This document shows, one piece after another, positions 1 to 10,940 of a stretch of DNA of 64,000 bases. The notes under the pieces are model-generated. The model made no database searches, was not told the DNA's origin, and was given only the letters and a program-made list of their open reading frames with translations. Position 1 is the first letter of the stretch; each line of letters starts with the position of its first letter. The translations under genes and the position numbers were made by a program. Source of the stretch: Corinectria fuckeliana (lineage: Eukaryota > Ascomycota > Sordariomycetes > Hypocreales > Nectriaceae); the NCBI GenBank assembly GCA_019137255.1, contig WPDH01000272.1:1-64000 (forward strand), in the 5' to 3' direction.

Positions 1-904
1 TTATTAGATATTTACTATAAGATTCTTAAGTAAGCCTCTTATATAGCTAGTTAAAACTCTCTTAGTAACTACTATAAACTACCTTAAGACTTAATATATA
101 CTTATACTAAAAGCAGTAAGAATCTAAATATTATCCTTTAGGAGATCTATAATTAGTCTATAAAAAAGAACTATAATATTCTTACTAAGAAGGTAGTATA
201 AAGCTACTATAAGTAAGAGGTAACCTCTTAGGAGAGTATAGTTAATAATTATTATAATATCTAATAGTATATAAGATATAATATTAGGAGCTATACTAAG
301 CGACCTAATAATAATCTTCCTGCTAAGATAAGAGGAGATTACTTTTAATATTAGTACTATTAGGGGTAAAAGTATCTTCTTATTATAAGTAACTTAAGCT
401 TAAGTTAGAGCCTTAATAAGTGTTTTCTAAAGGGTAGCTAATACTACTTTTTTAATAATAGTTATAATTATTTTTATATAAGATAGTAAGATTAGGATCT
501 TACTACTTATATATTAAGTATAGCTTATAATAGTATTAGCTAAAGTTACTACTATTCTCTAAACTAAGAGAAAAACAGCTACTAAAATAATTACTTTAAG
601 TTTATATTTAGTCTTAATAATAAGATCTTTAAATTAATTATAGGTTATTTCTGTAATAAGCTTAGCTTATAGTAAGAGTAGGTTTTATAGTAAAAAATTT
701 TCCTTAAGAGGAGAAGAGAGATAGTTTATAATCTTAATATCCTTTATTTTGCCTAGCCTGCCTATTATATATAATATAATAATAATACAGGAGTGGAAAA
801 AGGGTAAAAAAGATCTATAGAGAAAGTTAGTTAGGTTAGAATAGATTTTAGGGGTGTAACTAAGGTATAGTAAGAGTAACTATTAAATATTTATAAAAGG
901 TTGC
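1..904. repeat. AT-rich RIP-degraded block, unidentified
   Basis: This block is extremely AT-rich and made almost wholly of TA, AG, CT and AA steps. In its first 120 bases I find one CpA and no TpG, the signature of repeat-induced point mutation. Every frame on both strands is full of TAA and TAG. Unlike 905-1532, I could not align it to the right-hand copia copy. It may be another part of the element whose counterpart lies outside the window, or a different repeat. No family is assigned. Confidence 0.7.
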
Positions 905-1532
905 TTTTTTAGCTTTATAATAGCTTTTTTTTTTATCCTTTAAGAGATTAATTAAATCCTAAATATTATTAGCCTTAGTATATTTCTTAATAATACTAAG
1001 CTATTATTTCTAGTTATTAAAACTCTTAAAAGTAACCTAAGAAAAGATTTTAAGATTAGAGAAATCTATAAGCTTTACTTTAGTATATAAGAAAGCCTAA
1101 GAATTATAACTAGATAATAATCTTAGATAAGAATTATAATATTAATAAATTAGAAAAATAATAATCCTAGCTAAGAATTATAATAATAATACTATTAGGA
1201 AAAAAAGTGTTAATAGTAGTTAAGTTAGGTTATATAGACTAAGCTTATAACTATTATAAAGTAAAGATTAAATCTTAAGGTAAAAAGCTCTTAATTTTCT
1301 AGCTAAAAGAGAGATAAATTAAGAGTCTAAATATATTAATTTAGGCTCTTAAGAAATCTATAAAAGGTTATAAAAAGTTAGCTACTTTTATTATTAGTAA
1401 GGCTAAGATTATAATAATTATTATAAGGTCAGGCTATTTATAAGTTATCTAGGTAGTGATATTAATAATTAGAAGGTTGTGATAATGTCCTAGATGATCC
1501 TGAATACCGATTATAATCCCGAAATGCGACAC
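905..1532 (-). mobile_element. RIPed Ty1/copia 5' end, inverted copy
   Basis: Read on the minus strand from 1532 downward, this segment matches 60735-61363 on the plus strand over about 630 nt at a visually estimated 80-90% identity. Both copies begin at TGTCGCATTTCGGGAT, a TG start as expected of an LTR. Most differences are C/T or G/A exchanges at CpA or TpG sites. The similarity stops near 905. The element abuts the dynamin pseudogene, whose reading resumes at about 1533, so it appears to have inserted into that gene and removed or displaced its N-terminal part. The copia assignment comes from the integrase-like translation of the right copy. Confidence 0.75.
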
Positions 1533-1900
1533 TTATGACTTCGGGAAAAGCCTTTTCGAGGGATCTGGTTCGCATTGAGATCACTGGACCAGACCGGCCT
1601 CATCTCACCACGTAGACCTCCCGGGGCTCATCCAATCCGAGAACAAGCACCAGTCCTCGTCGGAGGTTGAACTCATCCGGGACGTGGTCCAAAGCTACAT
1701 GCAGCAGCGCAGGAGCATCATCCTAGCGGTCGTGTCCGCGAAAAACGACTATGCCAATCAGATCGTCTTGAAGCTAGCGCGAGAGTGTGATCCAAGAAGC
1801 TCTCGCACTTTGAGTGTCATCACCAAGCCGAACACGCTTCGTGCTGGTTCTCGGAGCGAGGAAGAGTACATCTCCTTGGCTATGAACCAGAACCAGCCCA

Positions 1901-2170
1901 TGACTCTTCCATGGATGCCTCGATGCGCAGCTCCTTAGCTGGCCTTCCGGACCAGCTCCACGCAGCCCAGCAGCTCTTCGAGCCACGGGCCTGACTTCGT
2001 GTCATCCTGTATCTCCTTGAGGAATCTGGTCTTGTCAGGTGATATGGGTTGATTCCTGGCTAGCTGTAGTAGCAACATCTCCTCCTTCTTGATAAAGGTG
2101 ATGTCTCTGGCGTGTACGGCCCTGCTGTCGAGAAGCAGGCGGCAGCCGAAGAGGGCCAGATTTACCCTCT
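1901..2170. other. GC-normal foreign fragment inside the dynamin gene
   Basis: The dynamin reading stops after MNQNQ (about 1900) and resumes with DTKFRLSWHV (about 2706). The first ~270 bp of the insertion have normal base composition and are not RIPed. On the minus strand they are open for about 79 codons (2174 down to 1935), containing ALFGCRLLLDSRAVHARD and EIQDDTKSGPWLEELLG. I do not recognise the family. It may be a gene fragment carried by the inserting element, or an older neighbouring fragment joined by rearrangement. Confidence 0.5.
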
Positions 2171-2187
2171 GCATATCGGTGAGGGTG

Positions 2188-2217
2188 CCTTAGCGGCTTG
2201 ATTAAAAGCCACTAAGG
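2188..2217. repeat. 12-bp inverted repeat (hairpin)
   Basis: CCTTAGCGGCTT and AAGCCACTAAGG flank a 6-nt spacer, a 12-bp stem with one mismatch. It lies where the GC-normal fragment gives way to the AT-rich block, so it could be an element terminus. Confidence 0.5.
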
Positions 2218-2705
2218 TATAGCAATCTGGCTTCTTAAAGCTGCTGCTTATAATTATACGCCTTTATCGCTTTATTGTTAAGATTATAGTAGTATCTAGT
2301 TGTGTATGTATTAAGGCTAGTGCTCTCTGCCTAGATGGTATAGTAGGTAATTCGTATTATAGTTATATTACTATTTATATTTATGCTAAAAATAGTGTTT
2401 TAAGATTATATTAAAGAAAAGTTAGCTTAGCTTATTAGCTTTATATAAGATAGCTAAGCCTTTATATTATATTAGCTAGATAAGTTTTTAAAAGCTATTA
2501 AGGTTAAATAGAGAGGTCTATTATAAAGTTATACTTTAATATTTAAGATTAATATTTTATTAATTAGGTTACTTATTAGGAAATAAATATTATATCTTAT
2601 AGTTCTAAGTATAGTATCTTATATGTTTTTTTTATTATATACAATTTACTATATTACTTTCTTTTATCTAGTAAGATATTAAGAAAGGCTTAAAAACAAA
2701 ATAAT
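2218..2705 (+). repeat. RIPed repeat copy inserted in the dynamin gene
   Basis: This AT-rich stretch is strongly depleted of CpA and TpG. Its last ~160 nt (2545-2705) align in direct orientation with 4237-4401. The differences are almost all CpA to TpA or TpG to TpA in this copy; for example TTGAGATTGATG at 4245 corresponds to TTAAGATTAATA here. The 3' end is A-rich. It ends a few bases before the dynamin reading resumes. A SINE- or LINE-like 3' end or a small LTR are both possible. Confidence 0.7.
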
Positions 2706-4155
2706 AAACTAGGACACTAAGTTCCGCCTTAGCTGGCATGTTCTGAGAAACGCCGATTCCGAGGAAGAGAGATGGACACTGGCATAACGCGACGAAAAAG
2801 AAGCTGAGTTTTTCTCTGAAGGGGCCTGTACTAGCCTTTCTCAGGACACCTTAAGGGCGAAGATGTTGAGAGATCGGCTGACCAACGTACTCTTCCGCCA
2901 AATCGTGTCTGAGCTTCCCGATCTAATCGAGGAAATCACGGCCAAGTCTTCGCTCTGCCAAGAATTCCAATCATTGATCAATCTGCGGTTGACGGCACGT
3001 ACAACAATCCCTTCTTTGGAGACGCCGCATCCCCCACCGGCTACCAAAAACGCCTGCGAGCCGTCATTCAGAACTTGAGTCATGAGTTCGCAAGAGAGCT
3101 AGATCACAGAGGCCAACGATACAACATTGCACCTATACCAAACAAGGCGAAGGCTGCCAGGGGCAGCACCTCCCGAACCCGCGATGAATTCGTTGAGAAA
3201 ACCGTGAAGCTAATGGAACGGAGCCGCGGCAGGGAGCTACCCGGCATGTTCGATCCAATGACTGTATCCGACCTATTCAACGAGCAATCGTCTCCCTAGG
3301 AAAACACTGCGCGAGCTCATGTAACGAAAGTTTGGAATGTCGCTCGAGACTTCCTCAAACATCTAATCGCACATGCTTCTAATCCATCAACTGTCAATGC
3401 TATGAAGGAAGTTATCGTGGAACCCAGACTTGACGACTTCCTGGTTTCTCTAAAGGAAACAACGACGCAGCTTTTGAAACAGCATCGGGATGGTCACCCC
3501 ATCACGTATAACCAGGCGTTTGCTGAAAGGGTCCAGAAAGTCCGGGTCGAGAGAGAAACTTCGCAGATAACCGATCTGATGGTAGTTAGTGGCACGGAAA
3601 GCTGGGCCATCATCGGGTCAAGACCGCGCATCCTCGAGACTTTACGCACCAGTCTCCTGAAACTCATCCCAACGGACATGGCAAACCTCACTGCTTATAT
3701 AGCGCTTGATTACGTGCAAGAGACATCTGGGCTTTCAGCTACCTGGCAAGATTTCATTGACTAGCGAGGATGTGTAACCCTCATCTGACCATTCGGAATA
3801 GATACCACGGACGACGACCGCGAAAGCAACACCAACGCTTCTAGGAGATACTTGGTCGAGCCCCTTGAGGAAGCAGTCGAGTCGCCGCCTATCAGGGAGC
3901 AGGGAGGACGCCGATGTCTGAGACGATGCTTCGAACACTATTGGAAACCCAGACATGGAGATGGAATCAATGCCGAAGCACTTTTTTACTTCAGAAAAGG
4001 GAAAGACGTGCATGCAAAGACTCGAGGAGCTGCTGGCGGTGCCGGCACCAGCGCAGTCATGACGAAGCCAGTAGTGAAGGATCCAGAACACAAAGGGTTG
4101 ACAAATCATGTTCTCACTAGTTTTCTTCGCAATTTTCCATTGCATAGGGCGCCTA

Positions 4156-4401
4156 ACCCTCGATGAGGGAACTTAGTGTGTTGCTTTCTACTGTGTTGTC
4201 ACGTATTGTATATTGCGTCTCGAGGCTCGTTGATATTTGAGATTGATGCTTTATGAATTGGGTTACTCATTGGGAAATGGATATTGTGTTTTGTGGTACT
4301 GGGTATAGTACCTTATAGTGTTTTCTTATTGTGTGCTATTTACTGTATTGTTGCTTTCTTTTATTTAACAAGATATCAAGGAAGGCTTATAAAATCAAAT
4401 A
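4156..4401 (+). repeat. short interspersed repeat copy with 12-bp target duplication
   Basis: The segment is flanked by the identical 12-mer ATAGGGCGCCTA at 4144-4155 and 4402-4413. It ends in an A-rich tract (TATAAAATCAAATA) directly before the second 12-mer. Its last ~165 nt are an almost unmutated relative of the RIPed repeat at 2545-2705. Target duplication plus A-rich tail suggests a SINE-like or 5'-truncated LINE-like insertion. The flanking 12-mer is itself nearly palindromic (GGCGCC core), so the duplication is suggestive rather than conclusive. Confidence 0.55.
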
Positions 4402-4413
4402 ATAGGGCGCCTA

Positions 4414-5202
4414 GGGGAAAAGAGCCTTGCAGTTGGGTTTGTCAAAATCCGAGGCTCAATCAAGAATTTCATCACAAGTCATCTCAGATACGTACGACTT
4501 TTCGGGCAGAAATGTTGAAATTTGTCACCAGCTGATTTCGCCCGGTCAGAAGTATTTCATGTCCCCAGGCTGTAGCTAATGAACAACGCATGCTACTCGT
4601 CGCCTATAAGTGGCCTGTTTGTAGAGACATTGATGCGGTAGAAGGCCGACCATAATGCTGCGAGAGGCTGTCTTGGTATCATAGGCCCATCAACCTCCTG
4701 CAGGGGGCCTACCAAACCATCTGAATAATTATTTCATGTTGGAATCTTAACGATGATTGGATTGCTGCATGTCACCGGCGTATCTTGCGGTTGACCACGC
4801 TATAGCATTGGCTAGCAGAACGCCTCTTGACTTCATATATCTGCACGCCGGCAGCTTATGGCGCAGCTACCTCAAGAACAAACCAGAGTCATCGTAGTCA
4901 AGTAGTGGTAAGACTTGCATATTCCCAAAGATTGAAGATCTTCCGGGCGTCAATGGTGTTCCCATATGACAAAGGAGTATCGGAAGGTTTCAACATAAAT
5001 GGTAGATAATCCTGAACTCATTAATCCACTTCAATCTTATGAAGGAAGTTATTCGATGAGTTTGAGTTTCCGGAGCAGCTACTAAAAGGATAATCTAGGA
5101 TATGAAAGTTCCTTGAAAGAGGAGATATTTATCCTTTTGGTATGGTGGATGGGAGTCTTGAGTTCATAGTCTACAAAGTGAGCGGATCTTGACATCCAAT
5201 TG
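4414..5202. other. intergenic, no gene seen
   Basis: The composition is normal. I found no ORF with recognisable domains and no repeat. The region separates the transposon-damaged left end from the tRNA gene. Confidence 0.5.
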
Positions 5203-5302
5203 GGTAAGATGGCCGAGTTGGTTATGGCGCCAGGTTAAGGTTAACCTTAACACTAATTTCCTGGTGGAGCAATCCTCCTGGGTTCAAGTCCCAGTCTTAT
5301 CA
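5203..5302 (+). tRNA. tRNA-Leu(AAG) with 18-nt intron
   Basis: The acceptor stem GGTAAGA (5203-5209) pairs with TCTTATC (5295-5301), followed by discriminator A. The D arm is GCC...GGC (5212-5228). The anticodon stem is CCAGG/CCTGG, with anticodon AAG at 5237-5239. The 25-nt anticodon loop implies an 18-nt intron after position 37. The long variable arm is typical of Leu, and the T arm is CTGGG-TTCAAGT-CCCAG. The gene decodes CUU (and CUC by inosine wobble). CCA is not encoded, as expected for a nuclear tRNA. Confidence 0.93.
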
Positions 5303-5580
5303 AATTCAATTTTTTGCCGATTCAGATGCCTATCACGAGATACTCATCCATTACGGATAGAGGTGACAGGCATTAGAATTTTGTGAGTCGGAACAACTGC
5401 CCCAGTTGCCTATAGGCAGGTTCTTGCACGGCATGGCTGTATTCGAGTATCCTAGTATTTACACCATTTTAATGCCTTTCCACCTCTAGATCACAACATT
5501 ATCATAAGACACTCCATACCAGAGCCTATTATAGACGTCTTCAATCCGATGAACGAAACTCCTCTTTGTAATATCTAAGA

Positions 5581-8500
5581 TTAGTTGATTCCCAAGAAGA
5601 ATGGGAGAAAGAAAGCACTGCCGATTTGGAGTGCCAGAGGAATGATGGCAATTGTTGCGGTAGAATGAGCGCCGGGGGTGATTGTCCAACCCCAAGGGGC
5701 GCCGACAGCCATGTAAATAATAGCTGCGATGGCTAATAAGCCTACGCTGGACTTTGTATGTATGGTACGGGAGTGTGGACTTACCAGCTGCGAGAAGAAG
5801 ACAGATTGTCCAGGTGTACTTGAAAGTCTTGATCATCTTATCCAAGCCAATGTAGAAACCTGTCGGCCCTGCCTCCTTGGCCGTGGAAGACCACTCGATG
5901 TTGATGCTGAAGGCGTGGCACAGCAGGGCCTTGGCACAGTTGATGCTGATGCCTCCGAAGAAAAGGGCCAGGAAAGGTACCCATTTGAGGGCCTGTGATA
6001 GTGCTTCCCAGAACGTCACTTCCTTCAGCTTGTGGCGGAGCATGGCAAAGGCAAGCGAGCCAAAGCCGTTGAAGACCACAGCGAGGGCTACCCAGATTCC
6101 GAAGGATGACATGTAATAGTGGTCGACGACGTCTGAGAAGAGGCCGATGACGAAGTAGTTTACTACCGTGAAGAACATGCCCGAGGCGATCGCGTGGTCT
6201 ATGAAATGGTTAGCTTTTAGCGGAGACGTATCCGCAAAGGGCTACGAACAGGTAAACATGTAGGCGACAATGGTGACCTTGCTGGTGACGGGGACATCGC
6301 TCCAGAGGAAGCGAAGGAAGAGCTTCGTGACGGGGCCCTTGTAGAACCATTTATAGCTACTCCAACGTCAGAAGGTGATGGCAGGAGGATACTCGGCAAG
6401 GACTTACAAGGGATGGAACACAAGCTCGTTGGAGCCATAGGAGTACTTCTCCCATCGCGTCAGCTCGTCATACAGCGTGAGCGACACGCCTTCCTTGAAC
6501 TCCCCATTGTGGTATGTTGCGAGGCGACACGTCATACCAGTCATCTGGACGCGAAGCGCGATGTCAAAGTCTTCAGACACGTGGCATTCCGACCACCACT
6601 TTGTCTTGCCGTCGGTGTCGACAAACGCAACGCTCTGGATAGCCGCCCATCGAAGGAACGCGTTGTGGCCGACGAAGGGCGCGACGTCGCCGGTGCCGAC
6701 GCCGTACTTGATGGCGGTGTAGATGACGTCGGTGAAGTAGGTGATTCCATTCTCAAAGGTGTTGTGGACAACCTGCATGACGCCGGAGCCGTGCTGGAGG
6801 ATGCCGACTTCGGGGCTCTCGTGCATCTCCAGAGCTCCGTAGAGGAGACAGTCGATGGGAACACGCGTGTCACAGTCGATGCTGCAGTTGCATTGGATTA
6901 GCCACGAGCGATGTCTGTATCGATCAAGCAACTCACATCAGAATCAGCTCGCCGATGCGGATGTTACCCTCCGCCCAAGTGCGGCCGTCGTCTTCGCTCA
7001 GCATGTTTTGCAGGGCTTGTAGATATATCTCATCATCGTCATCGGCAGTCAGCTCAGCCTCGGTGCAGTCGCGCTTCTCGCATTCCAGGCGGCTCAGGCG
7101 GCTCATCTCATCCTCGACGCGGTTTGAGAAGTCCAGGCCGTAGTTCATGTTGCTGGCCTTCTTGAACTTGCCCTTTCGCTCGAAGCCGACTTCATTAGCC
7201 ACGTCTTGAGGCGTGCGGGCACGCTTCTCCTGCTCGCTGTCTTGCGGAGGGCCGGATTTCTTGAACCACGCCCAGGACTTTTTCTGGGGCTTTTGGCGGT
7301 TGGGCAGCCGGGCTGTGAAGCCGATGCCGTTCTCCCGGTAGTACTGCTTTCGAGCTTCGGCGAGCTCGGGCTGGATGCATTGCATGCCGTCGTCGTTGAT
7401 GAACACCGACGCAGTTCCGCCTCGCTCTTCGTAGTACTGGATGGCGGCCATGACGCTCACCATCGTGGGGACGATGACACTGATTTAGTCAGCTATGCCA
7501 GGGAATGCAGAGTGGCTTTCGCGTACCCTTTGAGGCCTTCCTTGTACACCGGCATTTGGATGGTGACGTGAGGAAGTTCGTAGTCTTGGTGTCTCTTCGG
7601 GTTCGGCTTGACAGCTGCGCATTGTAAGTTGGACGCCGTGGTGATACTACACGAATGTATGTGGACGAACCGGAATGGTACTTGGAGTTCCTCTGGCAAA
7701 AGTTGACGGGGAGCAACAGTTGGAAAATACCAGTTATGATGCTGCTGAAGAAGAACTAATACTCGAGTCAGTCTGTATCTAAAGACTTTGGGGATCGCGC
7801 TTTTTACCAGGGAGAACACAGCCAGAATAGGAACGGTCGAAAGCAGGGCAAACCGTAGTTTGCCTCCATCCCATAGGTATTCATTGAGTACCTAGCGGTG
7901 TCAGCGCGTCCGTTATCAGACTTGGGTAGAACGTAAGACAAACCTTTGAGACACTAATGCCCTGGGTGATGATGACCAACATGACGGTCAAGCTCATCTT
8001 GACAGCATGCATGCGATAGGTCGGTCTAGAAGGTGCATTGCCCTCGATGTCACTTGCATCGTCGTCAATTCCCTCTTCCAGCGCGACAGCCCTCTTGTAG
8101 ATCTCATCCTTTTCGTTGATTGCACCTCGAACAATGGATCCTCCTGGTGTCTGAGCCTTGGAGTACCGAGTAAAGGACGATCGACGAGACAGGCGTAGCG
8201 GGGTAGCACCCTCAGGGTTGAAGCACTGGGCTGAATGAGCTCCTGTCTGGCGTGGAGGTAGAGGTCGTATACTTACCAGGCCGAGAAGCTGAGTCTCGAT
8301 GTCGTGTGCCACATTGACGACGGTCTTTGGGGCGTTGGACCAAACCAGCATCACCCGTTCTCTGACCACGATGCAAGCCTTAGAGCTGGCGGCGAGCTCT
8401 GGGCCGATGTCTTCCAAGGAGGCGACGACGGATATCGGAGTACCAGTAGTCTCGATGTAGAATAGGGTTTGATTGGGATGGATGGACTCGATGATGGTAG

Positions 8501-8978
8501 GAATGACATCGGACGCCATGGACAGGACAACTTTGGAGTCGATCCTCGCGACAGCAAGGGCCAAGAGAGGGTTGACATCACTGGGCTGAAAGATGTAACT
8601 GTCTTCAGATGTCTTCACAGCAACGCAGGTATCGGAGAACCCAGTGGTCAAGGATCGACCTTCAGGGTCGTCAAAGAAGCCGAGGAGAGTAGCGCGTCGA
8701 GAGACATACTTGGCCACCTAAAGGACATGTCTCAGAGGTTATGTTCACCAATAGTGGATATGTCAAGCCGATCAACGTACCAAGCTGGGATCATCGATTG
8801 GACCTTCATGAAGGGAGGAGGCTCTGGAGGCTTCCCGAGAGTCCGCAGCGCTCAGTAACTTGTTGGAAATGGGCCGAAGCGGTGACAATGGGGAGCTCTG
8901 CTGCTTCGAGGAGCCGGGAGTGTTAGTGCCCGTCTCCTGCTTCGAGGAAGCCAAGGGCCAATCACTCAGATCTGCCAT
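5581..8978 (-). CDS. family 2 glycosyltransferase, multi-pass membrane (fungal GT2)
   Basis: This gene encodes a processive-type family 2 glycosyltransferase of about 942 residues. Exons (descending): 8978-8781, 8717-8277, 8225-7944, 7891-7808, 7744-7527 (probably holding one more intron, about 7650-7576), 7479-6937, 6881-6408, 6356-6250, 6198-5785, 5723-5581. Apart from that unresolved intron the phases close. A Ser-rich cytosolic N-terminus is followed by two TM segments (near MSLTVMLVIITQGISV and RFALLSTVPILAVF). The catalytic core has TIQMPVYKEG, FINDDG, KGKFKKASNMNYGL, the DxD-like IDCDTRVP, SEDFDIALR and the QxxRW-like LTRWEKYSYG. Five C-terminal TM segments follow. The architecture matches conserved fungal GT2 proteins needed for hyphal growth on surfaces (ZtGT2/FgGT2 type). 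The sugar donor and product are unknown. Confidence 0.9.
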
Positions 8979-10940
8979 GGCGACTCTGGAAAGTGCTTAC
9001 CAACGTCACGATAGACGGGAAAGGGATTTGGCTGAACGGGGAAGGGAAACGATGAGGAGACAGGATTTATGGCCAACAAGAACTTTCCCGGGCCCTCCAG
9101 ACACGGAGATTCAGACGGCCATCGTTGGCGGTGCATCTAGACCCGTTGCTCGATCCCCCCCCCCCCCTGTTACTGAGCCAGCTCGGAGCAAACGAGGCGG
9201 CAATACCCAACGCAAGGCGCTAACGGCCAACTAGTGGAAAGGTGTCGGGAGGCGAGATACTAGCTGGTACGAGATTCATGGTCTTGGGAGCTGTTGGGCG
9301 AGCGTCGGCGGGCTGAATGGGCAAGCCACAACGCAGAATGTGCCAATCTAGGGCCAACGGCTGCGAGAGCAAAGATACACAAGCGCCTCAAGAGGACGAA
9401 CCTAGCGGTCTTCGCAAGGATTAACCGATGGCTCTAGACCCAGGCTGGGCTTCCTAAGATGCAAAGCAGCAAAGCCGGGTCGTCCATTGAGAACTATTGA
9501 GGCCAAGTATTTTAGACTACAGGACTAACGGTTTGTTACCCCTGACACTCCCAATCCACCCGCCGTAATGCGCGCCGAGTTAGCGCGCGCTAGAGGCGCA
9601 TTGGAGTGACGGTGGCCTTTTCGCATTCATATTCGGTAAGGCTGTTGTTTCCAAGCATTGGTGGTTGAGAAGGCGTGACAAGATGTTCTGTTCTGAGGAG
9701 TTGGTGTTGACGGCGAGAGAATCTTTGCTTGGCAGCGGAAGATCAGAGAGGCGTCCTCCGTTTACGACTATTCAAAAGATGATGGATCATCAGCACCCCA
9801 GCAAGCCACTGTCAGCCATGATAATTTGTTGATGGGAATCCCACAACCAATAATGCGTAATAGGCCAACCCGAGCGTAGGGCACCTTGCTTTTGGCGAAG
9901 TGGTCAAATCGTCACATCTATTGCGGTAACAGTGAGTCGGCGGCCGTTGGAAACCATCCATCTACTCGGAGGTGCCGCCTTGGCGACCCATTCCCTTCGA
10001 CGGTCGAACTAAATCCAGAGGCCGGACATGTCTCGCTCACTGGGAAAAAAAACACAAAAACATATTCGTGCTGGTGAGGCTCAGCGAGGCCTCACAACGC
10101 TAGAGCCTAGCATCAACACCTCCACTACGCGCTTGGCTTTTTCCTATGGCTTTCGAGGCGGTGTCAAATCGTAGCTGAGGCCCAGGGGGTAACGAAGTTA
10201 CTGCCGACAATAACAGCAATGCGAGATACGTCTGAGTGGCGGTTTATTTGCCTAGCTTCAGGCCCGTCTAGGCCGATCAGTAAACCCTACGCACACTTAT
10301 TACAGCTTGGGAAACCCGGTCGCCTTCTGGCCAAAGCCATAGCCCAGCGCGACCGCATGTCGCCGAAATTTGCCCTGCCCCTTTTTTTCCTTTCTTTGCT
10401 CGCGCCACCGACGTTGGGCGTCTGCAACTTTGCAAGACTATCGAACCTGATAGGGGAAATGTCCCGGATCTATAATCTATCTAATAGGGCGCCACGCCAA
10501 CGCTTTTCATATGTGCTAAGCAGATAACACCGTGCCCCTCTTTACCCCTGGTCCGTCAGTTTCTAGTCTAAGTAGCGAACTTGCTAGATAGGTAGGCACG
10601 CTTCCAGCTTTGTGGCTGGCTGTGATCTCGATCTAGACCCAGCCCAGGCCATCACGTCGAGCCACGGAGTAGATACCGGGCGGCCGAAAACGGTGCAGCC
10701 ACAAATAAAGAAGTCATGGTTCCTGGCGCAGAGGGGAGTGGGTACCGGGTAATTAGAAAGATCGGTTTCTTGCCAGAGGCTGCCTCGTGCGTGGGTATAT
10801 CACCGATCCAGCAGCACGTCCCACTCGCGCGTCGGCTGTCTCTCCATTTGTCGAACTTGAAGATCCTTCGGTTTTGTTTCCGCTGAGAATCTTGCACTCT
10901 GTCAGTCAGAGAACCAGTCCCGGATCAGCCTCTTTCCAAG
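8979..10940. other. intergenic, divergent promoter region
   Basis: This 2 kb stretch lies between the divergently transcribed GT2 and GH16 genes and should hold both promoters and 5' leaders. It contains a 13-nt C run (9155-9167) and a GC-rich imperfect inverted repeat around 9570-9600 (GCGCGCCGAGTTAGCGCGCG). I see no convincing coding region. Confidence 0.55.

Larger units (their letters stand above)
1533..4140 (+). pseudogene. dynamin-like large GTPase pseudogene, interrupted
   Basis: Fragments of a fungal dynamin-like/Mx-type GTPase lie in order. A GTPase-domain part (1541-1900) includes DLPGLIQSENK, RRSIILAVVSAKNDYANQ and VITKPNTL (TKPD box, D changed to N). A stalk part (2706-3770) includes LSWHVLRNAD, LRDRLTNVLF and AIQNLSHEFARELDHRGQRY-like sequence. 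A weaker GED-like tail follows. The P-loop and start are missing at the transposon boundary near 1532. Lesions seen: a 1-nt deletion near 1611 before DLPGL, an ~800 bp insertion (about 1901-2705), an in-frame TAA near 2790 where CAA is expected, a 1-nt frameshift near 2980, and TAG at 3297-3299 where Trp is expected. The TAA and TAG fit RIP transitions. Such accessory dynamins in fungi act in membrane remodelling. This copy cannot make a full protein. Confidence 0.85.

Noticed and set aside
1..1532. Genes within the AT-rich left end
   Set aside because: Stops occur in all frames at high density; only transposon homology is supported.
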